A DNA stretch of 64,000 nucleotides from Rhodanobacter spathiphylli B39 (lineage in GTDB: Bacteria; Pseudomonadota; Gammaproteobacteria; Xanthomonadales; Rhodanobacteraceae). Positions within the stretch are counted from its first letter, which is position 1; each line of letters begins with the position of its first letter. The stretch is taken from NCBI RefSeq assembly GCF_000264295.1, contig NZ_AJXT01000024.1, positions 17,658 through 81,657 on the forward strand. The letters are read 5' to 3'. The translations under genes and the position numbers were made by a program. Positions 29,493-39,227 of the stretch are shown piece by piece. The notes beneath the pieces were generated by a model that made no database searches, had not been told where the DNA came from, and saw only the letters and a program-made list of their open reading frames with translations.

Positions 29493-29996
29493 ATGGCTGA
29501 ATTGACCACCCAGGAACGACTTCAGCCATCGCTGCTCGATCGCCTTACCGACGACGAACCGGGCAAGCTGGAAGAGAGCCGCGAGAAGCGGGTCATTTCG
29601 GCCACGCGGCTGCGTGACTGCGTCACGCGGGACATGTCGTGGCTGCTGAACTGCGTGAGCATGGATGCCGACAACGACCTGTCCGAATATCCCGAGGTGG
29701 CGCGCTCGGTACTCAATTTCGGCATCCCGGACCTGACCGGCATGGCCTTGTCCGGAATCAATCCGGACGTGCTGCAGCGCCAGGTCAGGGATGCGATTCT
29801 CGCCTTTGAGCCCCGGCTCACGGCCAACACGCTTCGGGTCACGGCCACGGCCATGTCCAAGCGCATGGATCGGCAGGCACTGGTCTTCAATATCGACTCG
29901 GAAATGTGGGCGCAGCCGATCCCGCTGAATCTCTACCTGAAGACGGAAGTCGATCTGGAGACGGGCAACTTCAAGGTAACGGAAGGCTTCGGCTGA
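29493..29996 (+). CDS. tssE: T6SS baseplate protein TssE (gp25-like)
   Basis: A 167-residue gp25/lysozyme-like baseplate wedge protein with the family's EPR motif (AILAFEPRLTANTL) and the VLNFGIPDLTG segment. It links the baseplate to the first sheath ring. It begins 16 bp after tagJ and ends six bases before tssF, in the sheath-baseplate operon. Confidence 0.94.
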   Translation: MAELTTQERLQPSLLDRLTDDEPGKLEESREKRVISATRLRDCVTRDMSWLLNCVSMDADNDLSEYPEVARSVLNFGIPDLTGMALSGINPDVLQRQVRDAILAFEPRLTANTLRVTATAMSKRMDRQALVFNIDSEMWAQPIPLNLYLKTEVDLETGNFKVTEGFG

Positions 29997-30002
29997 TTGA
30001 CC

Positions 30003-31886
30003 ATGGACCCACGACTGCTGCGGTACTACAACCGGGAACTGCAACACGTCCGCGAGATGGGCGGCGAGTTTGCGCGCGAATACCCGAAGATTGCCGGACG
30101 CCTTGGCCTGGAAGGCTTCGAGTGCGCCGACCCATATGTTGAGCGTCTGCTCGAGGGTTTCGCCTTCCTCGCCGCGCGCGTGCAGCTCAAGCTGGACGCG
30201 CAATACCCGGTGTTCACCCAGCATCTGCTGGAAATGATCTACCCGCATTACCTGGCGCCCGTGCCGTCCATGGCCGTGGTCCAGATGCAGCCGGATCTGA
30301 AAGAAAGCGGCTTGCTCGCCGGTCATACGGTGGCGCGGCACACCGCGCTGCGCAGCCTTGCCGGCAAGGATGACCGCACGACGTGCGAGTATCGCACTGC
30401 ACACGACGTCACCCTGTGGCCGCTGGAACTGATCGAGGCGAAGTATTTCGAGACGCCGGCGGCCATCGCCGCGGCGGGCGTGGCCCTGCCCACAGGCAAG
30501 ACGGTGCGTGCCGGCCTTCGGCTCAAGCTTCGCGTCACGGCCGGCGCCCAGGCCAACATGCTGGCGCTGGACAAACTGCCGGTATTCATCGCCGGCGCTG
30601 ACGAGTTGCCCAAGCGTCTCTACGAGCAACTGCTTGGCAATGCGGTCTGTTACATGGTGCGAGCCATGGGGGCCAGTGGCGAGATCAGCCAGACACATGA
30701 CGCCAGCGCCATCCATCGGCGTGGTTTCGACGATGACGAGGCGCTCATTCCGTACAGTGGCCGATCCTTCAGCGGCTACCGGCTGCTGCAGGAATATTTT
30801 GCCTGTCCCGAGCGCTTCCTGTTCGCCGAATTCACCGGGTTGAAGTCGTTGCTGAGCCGCTCCAAGGGCAACGAGTTCGAGATCGTCGTGCTGTTCGACC
30901 GCAGTGTGGCAAGCCTGCACAACGCGATCGACCTGAACAACTTCCGTCTGTTCTGCACGCCCGCGATCAACCTGTTTCCCCGCCGGGCCGACCGCATCCA
31001 TCTGCAGCAGGGCAAGAGCGAGTACCACATCCTGGCCGACCGTACGCGGCCGATGGATTTCGAGATCCACAGCATCGGCAACGTCGAGGGCTTCGGCGAC
31101 CGGCAGGAACCGGAGCAGCGCTTCCTGCCCTTCTATGGTTGCGACGAACGCACCTGGCACAGCCAGCATTCGGCCTATTACACGATACGCCGCGAGCCGC
31201 GGCTGGTGTCCTCGCGGCAGAAGCGCCAGGGTGCGCGTTCCAGCTACATCGGCAACGAGATGTTCATCGCGCTGGTCGACTCCAGCGAGGCGCCGTACTC
31301 GACCGAGCTGCGCCAGATCGGCATGCAGCTGATGTGCACCAACCGCGACCTGCCGCTGCAGATGCCGGTGGGCAAGTCCAAGACCGACTTCACGCTGGAG
31401 ACCGGTGCGCCTGTCGAATCCATCCGTTGTGTTGCCGGCCCCACCAAGCCACGAGCGCCGGTGGCCACGGGCGAGACGGCGTGGCGGCTGCTCAGCCACC
31501 TTCAGCTGAATTACGTATCGCTGCTGGAGAACAACGCCGGCGAAGGCGCCTCGGCCTTGCGCGAGATGCTGACGCTCTACTGCGACGAGTTCGACTCCAG
31601 TGCGCTGCGGCAGGTCGAAGGTGTGAAGGCCGTGAGTTCGCAGCCCATCGTGCGGCGCATTCCGGTACCGGGCCCGATCACTTTCGGCCGTGGCCTGGAG
31701 ATCACGCTTACCTGTGACGACGGTGCCTTCGAGGGCACCGGCGCCTTCCTCCTGGGCGCGGTGATGCAGCAGTTCTTTGCGCGCTACGTGTCCATCAATT
31801 CCTTCACTGAAACAGTCCTGCGTACTTTGGAACGCAATGAGGTCGCTCGATGGCCGGCTCGGCTCGGAACACGGCAGACGTTGTAG
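30003..31886 (+). CDS. tssF: T6SS baseplate protein TssF
   Basis: A 627-residue TssF/ImpG protein with the usual start MDPRLLRYYNRELQHVREMG and the conserved CADPYVERLLEGFAFLAARV block. TssF and TssG form the wedge complex with TssE and TssK in the cytoplasmic baseplate. The 3' end overlaps tssG by 37 bp, implying coupled translation. Confidence 0.96.
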   Translation: MDPRLLRYYNRELQHVREMGGEFAREYPKIAGRLGLEGFECADPYVERLLEGFAFLAARVQLKLDAQYPVFTQHLLEMIYPHYLAPVPSMAVVQMQPDLKESGLLAGHTVARHTALRSLAGKDDRTTCEYRTAHDVTLWPLELIEAKYFETPAAIAAAGVALPTGKTVRAGLRLKLRVTAGAQANMLALDKLPVFIAGADELPKRLYEQLLGNAVCYMVRAMGASGEISQTHDASAIHRRGFDDDEALIPYSGRSFSGYRLLQEYFACPERFLFAEFTGLKSLLSRSKGNEFEIVVLFDRSVASLHNAIDLNNFRLFCTPAINLFPRRADRIHLQQGKSEYHILADRTRPMDFEIHSIGNVEGFGDRQEPEQRFLPFYGCDERTWHSQHSAYYTIRREPRLVSSRQKRQGARSSYIGNEMFIALVDSSEAPYSTELRQIGMQLMCTNRDLPLQMPVGKSKTDFTLETGAPVESIRCVAGPTKPRAPVATGETAWRLLSHLQLNYVSLLENNAGEGASALREMLTLYCDEFDSSALRQVEGVKAVSSQPIVRRIPVPGPITFGRGLEITLTCDDGAFEGTGAFLLGAVMQQFFARYVSINSFTETVLRTLERNEVARWPARLGTRQTL

Positions 31887-32872
31887 CGCTGGAGAACGCG
31901 CTGCGCGATCGTCCGGAGGACTTCGAGTTTTTCGAAGCGATCCGGCGGCTTGAGTGTGCCCATCCCGAACGGCCGAGACTTGGACATTCCGCCAAGGCTG
32001 CCGAGGACTTCGTGCGCCTGTGCCAGACGCCGTCGCTGGCGTTTGCGCCCAGGACAGTTGATCGCTACCAGCCGGGTGGCGGTGGCCGGCCGGCGCGCAT
32101 GCATGGCCTCTTTTTCGGCCTGTTCGGCCCGAATGCGCCGTTGCCGCTGCATCTGACCGAATATGCGATGGACCGCGAGCTGAACTCGCGGGATCGCACA
32201 TTCTCCGCGTTCGCGGACATCTTCCATCACCGGATGATGAGCCTGTTCTATCGCACCTGGGCCGACTCGCAGCCCACCGTGCATCTGGATCGACCGGATG
32301 AAGACCGGTTCCGCCTGTACATGGGCGCCCTGGTCGGCCTGGCCACACCCAATCTCGAGGGGCGCGACGCGCTGCCGGACCAGTTCAAGCGCTTCTTCGC
32401 CGGGCGGTTGCTGCAGCAGGCACGCAATGCCGAAGGGTTGAAGGGCCTGCTCGAACGTTTCTTCCGCATCCCGGTGGGGATTGTCGAGTTTGTCGCCGAG
32501 TGGATGCGTCTGCCACCGGAGTCCCACCTGCGCCTTGGTGCCTCCGGCGAGGTGGCGGCGCTGGGACTGACCACGGTCACTGGCCAGTACGTATGGGGCA
32601 GTCAGCAGCGGTTCCGCCTGCGGTTGGGGCCGCTGAGCCGAGCCGAGTTCAACAATTTCCTGCCGGGGGGCGAGGCGCTGAAACAGCTCGTGGCCGCGGT
32701 GAAGACCTATGTCGGTGAAGAAAAGGCCTGGGATGTGCAACTGGTCCTCAAAAGGGACGAGGTGCCTGCCACCCGGTTGGGGCAGGGTGGCCGCATGGGG
32801 CTGACGACATGGATGGGGCAGGTGTACCGGGACGATGACGCCGATCAGGTCGTCCTGAAGCCGGTGGGCTGA
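31850..32872 (+). CDS. tssG: T6SS baseplate protein TssG
   Basis: A 340-residue TssG/ImpH protein with the hallmarks FEFFEAIRRLECAHPERPRLG near the start and FFGLFGPNAPLPLHLTEY. It is part of the TssFG wedge that recruits TssK. It starts inside the end of tssF and is followed by a 118-bp gap with a hairpin before clpV. Confidence 0.96.
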   Translation: MAGSARNTADVVALENALRDRPEDFEFFEAIRRLECAHPERPRLGHSAKAAEDFVRLCQTPSLAFAPRTVDRYQPGGGGRPARMHGLFFGLFGPNAPLPLHLTEYAMDRELNSRDRTFSAFADIFHHRMMSLFYRTWADSQPTVHLDRPDEDRFRLYMGALVGLATPNLEGRDALPDQFKRFFAGRLLQQARNAEGLKGLLERFFRIPVGIVEFVAEWMRLPPESHLRLGASGEVAALGLTTVTGQYVWGSQQRFRLRLGPLSRAEFNNFLPGGEALKQLVAAVKTYVGEEKAWDVQLVLKRDEVPATRLGQGGRMGLTTWMGQVYRDDDADQVVLKPVG

Positions 32873-32904
32873 CCAGACAGGGCGAAGGCAGCTCGTTGCA
32901 CGAT

Positions 32905-32924
32905 CGCGCCGCCTGAACGGCGCG
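32905..32924 (+). other. Hairpin between tssG and clpV
   Basis: CGCGCCG-CCTGAA-CGGCGCG, a perfect 7-bp stem with a 6-nt loop and no T-run, in the tssG-clpV gap. Possible processing or stabilising structure. Confidence 0.4.
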
Positions 32925-32990
32925 CGCAGATACCAGTTCGACATCGCAAGAAGTTCGCTGAACGACAACTACTGCAAAGGAACGATGATC

Positions 32991-35735
32991 ATGGCCGAAA
33001 TCAGTCGCGGCGCCCTGTTCGGAAAGCTCAACAAGCTTGCTTTTCGCGGCATCGAAAGCGCTACCGTGTTCTGCAAACTGCGGGGCAATCCCTACGTGGA
33101 ACTGGTGCACTGGATTCACCAGATCCTGCAATTGCAGGATTCGGACCTGCATCGCATCGTCAAGCAGTTCAACCTCAATCCGTCGAACCTGGCGCGTGAC
33201 ATTACCGATGCGCTGGATCGACTGCCACGCGGTTCATCGTCCATTTCCGACCTGTCGAGCAATGTCGAGGAAGCAGTCGAGCGCGCCTGGGTGTTCGCCA
33301 CCCTGATGTTCGGCGAGGCGCAGGTCCGCACCGGCTACCTGATCGTCGGCTGCATGCGCACGCGCAACCTGCGCAATGCCCTGGTGAACATCTCGGCCGA
33401 ATTCGACAAGATCAAGCCCGAGGCCCTGGTCGAGAAGTTCGCCGAGGTCGTCGGCGGTTCACCCGAAGACGGCTTGAGCGCCAACGACGGTTTCAGGATG
33501 GGTGGGGGCTCGGCGCCGGGTGAAGCGAGCGGCGCGATGTCGCCGGCGCAGATGGGCAAACAGGAAGCGCTTGCGCAGTTCACCATCGATCTCACCGCGC
33601 AGGCGCGCGACGGCAAGATGGACCCGATCGTCGGTCGTGACGACGAGATCCGCCAACTGGTCGACATCCTGATGCGCCGTCGCCAGAACAACCCGATGCT
33701 GGTCGGCGAGGCCGGTGTGGGCAAGACGGCGGTGATCGAAGGCTTCGCCATGCGCATCGCCATCGGCGACGTGCCGCCGCCGCTGAAGGACGTGCAGTTG
33801 CGCGTGCTCGACGTGGGCCTGCTGCAGGCCGGCGCCAGCATGAAGGGCGAGTTCGAGAATCGCCTGAAGCAGGTGATCGAGGAAGTGCAGTCCTCGACCA
33901 AGCCCATCATTTTGTTCATCGACGAAGCGCACACCCTGGTCGGCGCCGGCGGCGCGGCCGGCACCGGCGACGCGGCGAACCTGCTCAAGCCGGCGCTGGC
34001 CCGCGGCAACCTGCGCACCATCGGCGCCACCACCTGGGCCGAATACAAGAAGCACATCGAGAAGGACCCGGCACTGACCCGTCGCTTCCAGACCGTGCAG
34101 ATCGACGAGCCCAGCGAGGAGAAGGCGATCCTGATGATGCGCGGCGTCGCCAGCGTGATGGAGAAGCACCACAAGGTGCAGATCCTCGACGAGGCGCTGG
34201 AAGCGGCGGTGAAGCTGTCGCACCGCTACATACCCGCGCGCCAGTTGCCGGACAAATCGGTCAGCCTGCTCGACACTGCGTGCGCCCGTGTGGCGATCAG
34301 CCAGCATGCGGTGCCGGCCGAGGTGGACGACACCCGCAAGCGCATCCAGGCGCTGGAAACCGAGCTGGGCATCATCGCCCGCGAGAAGAACGTGGGCGTG
34401 AACGTGACCGCCCGCGAGGACAGCGCCAACGAGAAGCTGGCGACGCAGAAGGCGCGGCTGGAAACGCTGGAGGCGAACTGGGTCAAGGAGAAGGATCTGG
34501 TCGACAGGATCCTCGACATCCGTGCGAAGCTGCGCGGTTCTTCCGCGCCGGTCGAAGGCACCGGCAGTGCGCTGGAACAGTCGGCCAACCAGGTGGCCGA
34601 CGCCAAGGAAGCGCCCGCTGGCGACGCCGCCCTTGCCGGTGACGACCGTGCGGCCGCGCTGAAGGAACTGCAGGACCTGCAGGGCGAACTGGCCGAACTG
34701 CAGGGCGAACATCCGCTGATCCTGGCCTCGGTCGATCAGCAGGCCGTGGGTTCGGTGGTGTCGGACTGGACCGGCATTCCGGTCGGTCGGATGGTCAAGA
34801 GCGAACTCGAGACCGTGATGAACCTGGCCAACCTGATGGGTGCCCGCGTCATCGGCCAGGATCACGCGATGGAGATGATCGCCAAGCGCATCCAGACCTC
34901 GCGTGCCGGGCTGGTCGATCCGAACAAGCCGATCGGCGTGTTCATGCTGGCCGGCACTTCCGGCGTCGGCAAGACCGAGACTGCGCTCGCCCTGGCCGAG
35001 GCACTGTACGGCGGCGAGCAGAACATCATCACCATCAACATGAGCGAGTTCCAGGAAGCGCACACCGTCTCTACCCTCAAGGGGGCGCCCCCCGGCTATG
35101 TCGGCTACGGCGAAGGCGGCGTGCTTACCGAAGCGGTGCGGCGCAAGCCGTATTCGGTGGTGCTGCTGGACGAAGTCGAGAAGGCCCACCCCGACGTCCA
35201 CGAGATCTTCTTCCAGGTCTTCGACAAGGGCGTGATGGAAGACGGCGAAGGCCGCTCGATCGACTTCAAGAACACCCTGATCCTGCTGACCACCAACGCC
35301 GGCACCGAGATGATTGCCGGCCTGTGCAAGGACCCCGAGCTGATGCCCGATCACGAGGGCATGGCCAAGGCATTGCGCGAGCCGCTGCTGAAGATATTCC
35401 CGCCCGCGCTGCTGGGCCGTCTGGTGACGATTCCGTACTACCCGCTCAGCCCCGAAATGCTGGGCAAGATCGTCAAGCTGCAGATCAACCGAATCAAGAA
35501 GCGCGTCGAGGCCCGCTACAAGATCCCGTTCGAATACAGCGAAGACGTGGTGAAGCTGGTGGTCGAACGCTGCACCGAGACCGAATCGGGCGGACGCATG
35601 ATCGACGCCATCCTGACCAACTCGATGCTGCCGGACATTTCGCGCGCGTTCCTCACCAGGATGATTGCCGGGGAGGAGGTGGCGAAGGTGCGCGTGGAAG
35701 TGACGGACGGGGAGTTTGCGTACGCCTTCGGGTGA
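32991..35735 (+). CDS. clpV: T6SS sheath-recycling AAA+ ATPase ClpV (TssH)
   Basis: A 914-residue ClpB-like ATPase specific to T6SS. It has an N-terminal Clp-N domain (SRGALFGKLNKLAFRGIESAT), a first AAA+ domain with GEAGVGKTAV and ILFIDEAHTLVGAGG, a middle coiled-coil, and a second AAA+ domain with GTSGVGKTETALALAE and SVVLLDEVEKAHPDV. It unfolds contracted TssB-TssC sheath. The start at 32991 (MAEISRGALFG) fits homologues and puts the AAGGA SD at 9 nt; ATG 32985 would leave only 3 nt. TagJ and ClpV together are found in a subset of T6SS clusters. Confidence 0.97.
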   Translation: MAEISRGALFGKLNKLAFRGIESATVFCKLRGNPYVELVHWIHQILQLQDSDLHRIVKQFNLNPSNLARDITDALDRLPRGSSSISDLSSNVEEAVERAWVFATLMFGEAQVRTGYLIVGCMRTRNLRNALVNISAEFDKIKPEALVEKFAEVVGGSPEDGLSANDGFRMGGGSAPGEASGAMSPAQMGKQEALAQFTIDLTAQARDGKMDPIVGRDDEIRQLVDILMRRRQNNPMLVGEAGVGKTAVIEGFAMRIAIGDVPPPLKDVQLRVLDVGLLQAGASMKGEFENRLKQVIEEVQSSTKPIILFIDEAHTLVGAGGAAGTGDAANLLKPALARGNLRTIGATTWAEYKKHIEKDPALTRRFQTVQIDEPSEEKAILMMRGVASVMEKHHKVQILDEALEAAVKLSHRYIPARQLPDKSVSLLDTACARVAISQHAVPAEVDDTRKRIQALETELGIIAREKNVGVNVTAREDSANEKLATQKARLETLEANWVKEKDLVDRILDIRAKLRGSSAPVEGTGSALEQSANQVADAKEAPAGDAALAGDDRAAALKELQDLQGELAELQGEHPLILASVDQQAVGSVVSDWTGIPVGRMVKSELETVMNLANLMGARVIGQDHAMEMIAKRIQTSRAGLVDPNKPIGVFMLAGTSGVGKTETALALAEALYGGEQNIITINMSEFQEAHTVSTLKGAPPGYVGYGEGGVLTEAVRRKPYSVVLLDEVEKAHPDVHEIFFQVFDKGVMEDGEGRSIDFKNTLILLTTNAGTEMIAGLCKDPELMPDHEGMAKALREPLLKIFPPALLGRLVTIPYYPLSPEMLGKIVKLQINRIKKRVEARYKIPFEYSEDVVKLVVERCTETESGGRMIDAILTNSMLPDISRAFLTRMIAGEEVAKVRVEVTDGEFAYAFG

Positions 35736-35879
35736 CCGTCGAACAAGCGGCAGACGATGGCCTGCCTGAAAGGACGAAGCGCGAAGTCGCTGCAGGTCGA
35801 CCGTACGTCTTCGCAGCGACGCGCTCCCTCTCACATCGGGGCAGTCGCGTGGGTCCGGAAACTCGAAGGATGACCGTCA

Positions 35880-35906
35880 CCCGCGCCCAGCCTGATCTGG
35901 CGCGGG
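35880..35906 (+). terminator. Hairpin downstream of clpV, weak terminator candidate
   Basis: An 8-bp GC stem (CCCGCGCC / GGCGCGGG) with an 11-nt loop followed by CTTGCTG, 145 bp after the clpV stop and before the effector genes. It may end the tssB-clpV transcript; the T-run is poor. Confidence 0.4.
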
Positions 35907-36023
35907 CTTGCTGCGGACCTTGGGCGACGGAATGCGAAGTTGAAGTGCCATTGGGGGCATGACGTTGCCCATGTACCGCAGGCCCGCACGTCAGGGGGCG
36001 GCCAGCGACAACCGGGAATCAAT

Positions 36024-37316
36024 ATGACTACGTTCACGGTGTACTGCCACGGTACCGGGTTCAACCGGGTAAAGGCGACGGAAAGCAATGAACTGGTGGC
36101 CTGGTTTCATAACCATACGGACGGCTCGGAGGCGAGGCTGGCAGGGTCGCTGGTTACTCCGGGCAGCTATCTGATCAACGAGGGGCCCGGCTCGGGAATG
36201 GTCGGGGGCATCGCGCTTCCCCAGCAGGTCAACCCCATCACGGGCAATCGCATCTCGGGGTCGGGTGGTGGCGGCTCATCGTTCAGCAAGGCGCTGGGTG
36301 GCAAGACCTCCACGTCGAAACTGACGCGCTCGAACAAGGTCGGCAACGCGCTGGGAAATCTCAGCGGACTCGGCTGGGACGAGAACGTGATCCGTACGGT
36401 CAACATCATCCAGGACATGATCTTCGAGCATGGCCAGGCGATCGATCGGGTGAACCTGGCGGGCTGGAGCCGTGGCGCGGTGACCTGCATCCGCATCGCG
36501 GCGGCCCTGAACGAGGTGTTCGGCAACGAGCTGGAGTGCAATATCTTCGGGGTCGACCCGGTCGCCGGGTTGAGTGCCGGCAAGACCATCGAGGACACCA
36601 CGCGACTGACCCCCAACGTTGCGCGTTACATCGCGATCATTGCGATGCACGAGATGCGCAAGTCATTCAAGCCGCAGGACTGGAGTCGCCTGACTGTCGT
36701 CGATCCGGCCCGCACCACGGCGGTGATGCTGCCGATGCCGGGTGTGCACAATGCCCAGGTGATCCCCAACGAGCCCGCCTATGCCGCATACATCACGCGG
36801 AACCTGGCTTGCGGATTCTTGCGCAGCCTCGGCACCCCGATCGATGGCGTCCCCTACAACTTTCTTTGCTCGGCAGCCGACATGTGCGAGGGCTACGCCC
36901 GCCTGGTCATGGGGCTTTCCGAACACAAGAGCTACCAGACCAGCGGGATGAAGAATCGCATCGTCGGCGGTGGATTGCGACGGCGTTCCGCCGCCAAGCA
37001 CTCCAGGATGGATCTCTACACCCGCGGCGGCAAGGAAAGCTACTGGATCAACGAACATCATCGGGCCTGCTTCGCGGCCGCCTATCCCGGTGCCTATCAG
37101 ACGATCTTCGAGGATGTCGGCAACGGCAACCTGCTGCTGTCCAAGGTCGACAGCCGCCTGTTCCAGGCGGTCGGAAGCAGCGCGTTCCTGCGCGATTCGC
37201 TGATGGGCAAGGGGCTGCTGACGGACGATCCCACGTATACCGTCGAGGTTGGTGGTGGCCGCTATGCGGATAGCCGTGTCAGTGTCTGGCCGGCAACTTT
37301 CCCCCTGCATGCATGA
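36024..37316 (+). CDS. Alpha/beta-hydrolase, candidate T6SS lipase effector (Tle-like)
   Basis: A 430-residue protein with no signal peptide. HGTG (residues 9-12) looks like an oxyanion motif, GWSRGA (147-152) is a G-x-S-x-G nucleophile elbow with Ser149, and GVDPVAG (176-182) supplies a likely catalytic aspartate; a histidine could come from INEHHRACF. The GxSRGA plus DPV combination resembles DUF2235/Tle1-type phospholipase effectors. A glycine/serine-rich stretch (about 75-95) interrupts the N-terminal part. Its place between clpV and PAAR/vgrG supports a T6SS effector role. No typical immunity gene (secreted or lipoprotein) lies beside it. The function is inferred, not shown. Confidence 0.65.
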   Translation: MTTFTVYCHGTGFNRVKATESNELVAWFHNHTDGSEARLAGSLVTPGSYLINEGPGSGMVGGIALPQQVNPITGNRISGSGGGGSSFSKALGGKTSTSKLTRSNKVGNALGNLSGLGWDENVIRTVNIIQDMIFEHGQAIDRVNLAGWSRGAVTCIRIAAALNEVFGNELECNIFGVDPVAGLSAGKTIEDTTRLTPNVARYIAIIAMHEMRKSFKPQDWSRLTVVDPARTTAVMLPMPGVHNAQVIPNEPAYAAYITRNLACGFLRSLGTPIDGVPYNFLCSAADMCEGYARLVMGLSEHKSYQTSGMKNRIVGGGLRRRSAAKHSRMDLYTRGGKESYWINEHHRACFAAAYPGAYQTIFEDVGNGNLLLSKVDSRLFQAVGSSAFLRDSLMGKGLLTDDPTYTVEVGGGRYADSRVSVWPATFPLHA

Positions 37317-37421
37317 AGGTTCGCTGTGTCCCGGACCAGACAGGCATGGAGAGTTTCTGTTTTTCGTTGATGCCCGAGTGCCCGCGATGCGTGCGCTCCC
37401 ACCCCATTGAAGGATGTCGAA

Positions 37422-38531
37422 ATGGCCATTGAATACCACTCGCTCGGCGGGCAGAAGAAGGTCAACGAGATAGTGATGGCCGGCAGCCACGACGCGGCGA
37501 TCAATTCGGGCGGCATCCGTGCCCGCACCCAGAGCAAGTCGATCTATCACCAGGCCAAGTGCGGCGTGCGCATTTTCGATATCCGCATTTCGGGTCAGCG
37601 AACCGGCCACGGCGGCGCCAAGCTTTCCGCCTTCCACGGCAAGAACACGCCGGAAATGAAGTCGAAAAACGTGGGCGGAGCCACCCGGAACATCGAGGTC
37701 ACGCGGATGGTGCTCGGCGATTGGGGCATGGATCTGGACGACATCCTCGACGGCGCGTTCCGTTTCGTCGAGAAGTACCAGGACGAATTCCTGATACTCA
37801 AGTTCGACAAGTCGGCCAACTACGAGTTGATCCTCGAAGCTTGCCAGAGCAAGTTGAAAACCAGGCTCTACAAGAAGCCGGGCAATCTGGCCAACCATAC
37901 CCTCGACGAAATGGGCGGCAAGGTGGTCTGCGGGTTCATGCCTGACGGCTTCTCCAAATTGAGCCAGGCGGGCGCGACGATTGCGGATGGTGCGGCCCAA
38001 GTCGTCAGTCTCTACCCCCATGGCGTGATGCCCGACCACATCAACGGCCTGGTCTATTACGGGAAGGGCGGAACGGACATCGTGCAGCCGCGGGACTATG
38101 CATTCAGCTCCCCGGTGAAGGGGAAGTTCCTCCAGAACATCGACAAGCAGAGGCGCATCCTCGGCGACGCCAATACGGCGCACTATTCCCGCGACGTACT
38201 CCGGATGATGTACTGGACGCAGACCGGCATGGTGCGAAGCATCAAGGGAAGGGACAAGAAGGCCTGGACCACGAGTGGAAAGCAGCAACTGAAGCAGTTG
38301 TGGACAGAAGGTGGCTACAACTACATGAGCAACAGCGTTCCGGAGGCCTTTCCCCTGGATTCGCATGCCACGAATTTCCAGATTTACCTGCCGAATTTCG
38401 TCATGGTCGACTTTGCCGACGAGAACAAGGGACAGACGATCTACGATCTGAACCGGTTGAGTCGGGCCGACATCATCCAGTTGAACAGCAGCATCGACAA
38501 GCCGGGAAATACCGTTCAGTTCAACGCCTAA
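37422..38531 (+). CDS. PI-PLC-like phosphodiesterase, candidate T6SS effector
   Basis: A 369-residue protein without signal peptide or membrane helix, starting MAIEYHSLGGQKKVNEIV (SD AAGGA, 9 nt). It shows the phosphatidylinositol phospholipase C X-domain pattern: GSHDAAI with His23, CGVRIFDIR with Asp53 and Arg55, and AFHGK with His72 as the second catalytic histidine, then EFLILKFDK. It would cleave phospholipid or glycerophosphodiester headgroups. It is 105 bp after the alpha/beta-hydrolase and 211 bp before PAAR, so the two form a likely lipase effector pair. No immunity gene is visible. Family by motif; effector role by context. Confidence 0.65.
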   Translation: MAIEYHSLGGQKKVNEIVMAGSHDAAINSGGIRARTQSKSIYHQAKCGVRIFDIRISGQRTGHGGAKLSAFHGKNTPEMKSKNVGGATRNIEVTRMVLGDWGMDLDDILDGAFRFVEKYQDEFLILKFDKSANYELILEACQSKLKTRLYKKPGNLANHTLDEMGGKVVCGFMPDGFSKLSQAGATIADGAAQVVSLYPHGVMPDHINGLVYYGKGGTDIVQPRDYAFSSPVKGKFLQNIDKQRRILGDANTAHYSRDVLRMMYWTQTGMVRSIKGRDKKAWTTSGKQQLKQLWTEGGYNYMSNSVPEAFPLDSHATNFQIYLPNFVMVDFADENKGQTIYDLNRLSRADIIQLNSSIDKPGNTVQFNA

Positions 38532-38742
38532 GTCGATTCGTGGCCGCTTTTGCGTCAGCAGTCATGCAGCCTGGCCCGTCCTTGGGGGCGGGGATTTGAA
38601 GTCAGGAAGGCGAAGTTGCGCTTTCGATCCTGGGTCAAGTTGATCGGACGGATGCTCGCGCGGCGCGCCCCATTCATCGCCGCACGCAGGACGCCCGGCA
38701 CGGCGCATAATTCATCCAAATCATTGAGGGAGAGGGAAGCTC

Positions 38743-39030
38743 ATGCCTCCAGCAGCGCGACTTACCGACATGCACGTCTGCCCGATGTTTACCGGGCCGG
38801 TGCCCCACGTGGGTGGCCCCATCTCCGGCCCGGGTGCGCCCACGGTGCTCATTGGGGGATTGCCCGCCGCTCGGGTAAGCGACATGGCTGTCTGCGTGGG
38901 ACCGCCGGACCTGATCGCCATGGGCTCGTTCAAGGTGCTCATCTCCAACATGCCCGCGGCCCGGATGGGTGACGTGACGGCGCATGGCGGAACCATCATC
39001 CTCGGTTGTCCCACGGTGATCATCAGCTGA
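38743..39030 (+). CDS. PAAR-domain spike tip protein
   Basis: A 95-residue single-domain PAAR protein: MPPAARLTDMHVCPM, GPISGPGAPTVLIGGLPAARVSD, then HGGTIILGCPTVIIS. The zinc-coordinating His/Cys pattern (H11, C13, later H and C) is in place. PAAR sharpens the VgrG spike and can attach effectors. A very strong purine-rich SD (GAGGGAGAGGGAAG) precedes it. It lies between the two lipase-like genes and vgrG. Confidence 0.93.
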   Translation: MPPAARLTDMHVCPMFTGPVPHVGGPISGPGAPTVLIGGLPAARVSDMAVCVGPPDLIAMGSFKVLISNMPAARMGDVTAHGGTIILGCPTVIIS

Positions 39031-39227
39031 CCGGAACAAGTCATGGAGACGCCGCGTGCTGCAGTGATCATCGGCCCTGGTCGTTGGCGGGCGCCAGATG
39101 GCGGATTGCCATCCCGCGGGCCCGGTGCCAGGCATTTGTCCGGGATGCCGGAGCTCGGCGGGTGAGCCGGTCATCCGCTGACCGGGTCGGAAACGGTCGT
39201 CACGCCCAGGATCTGGCGCATCGCGTG

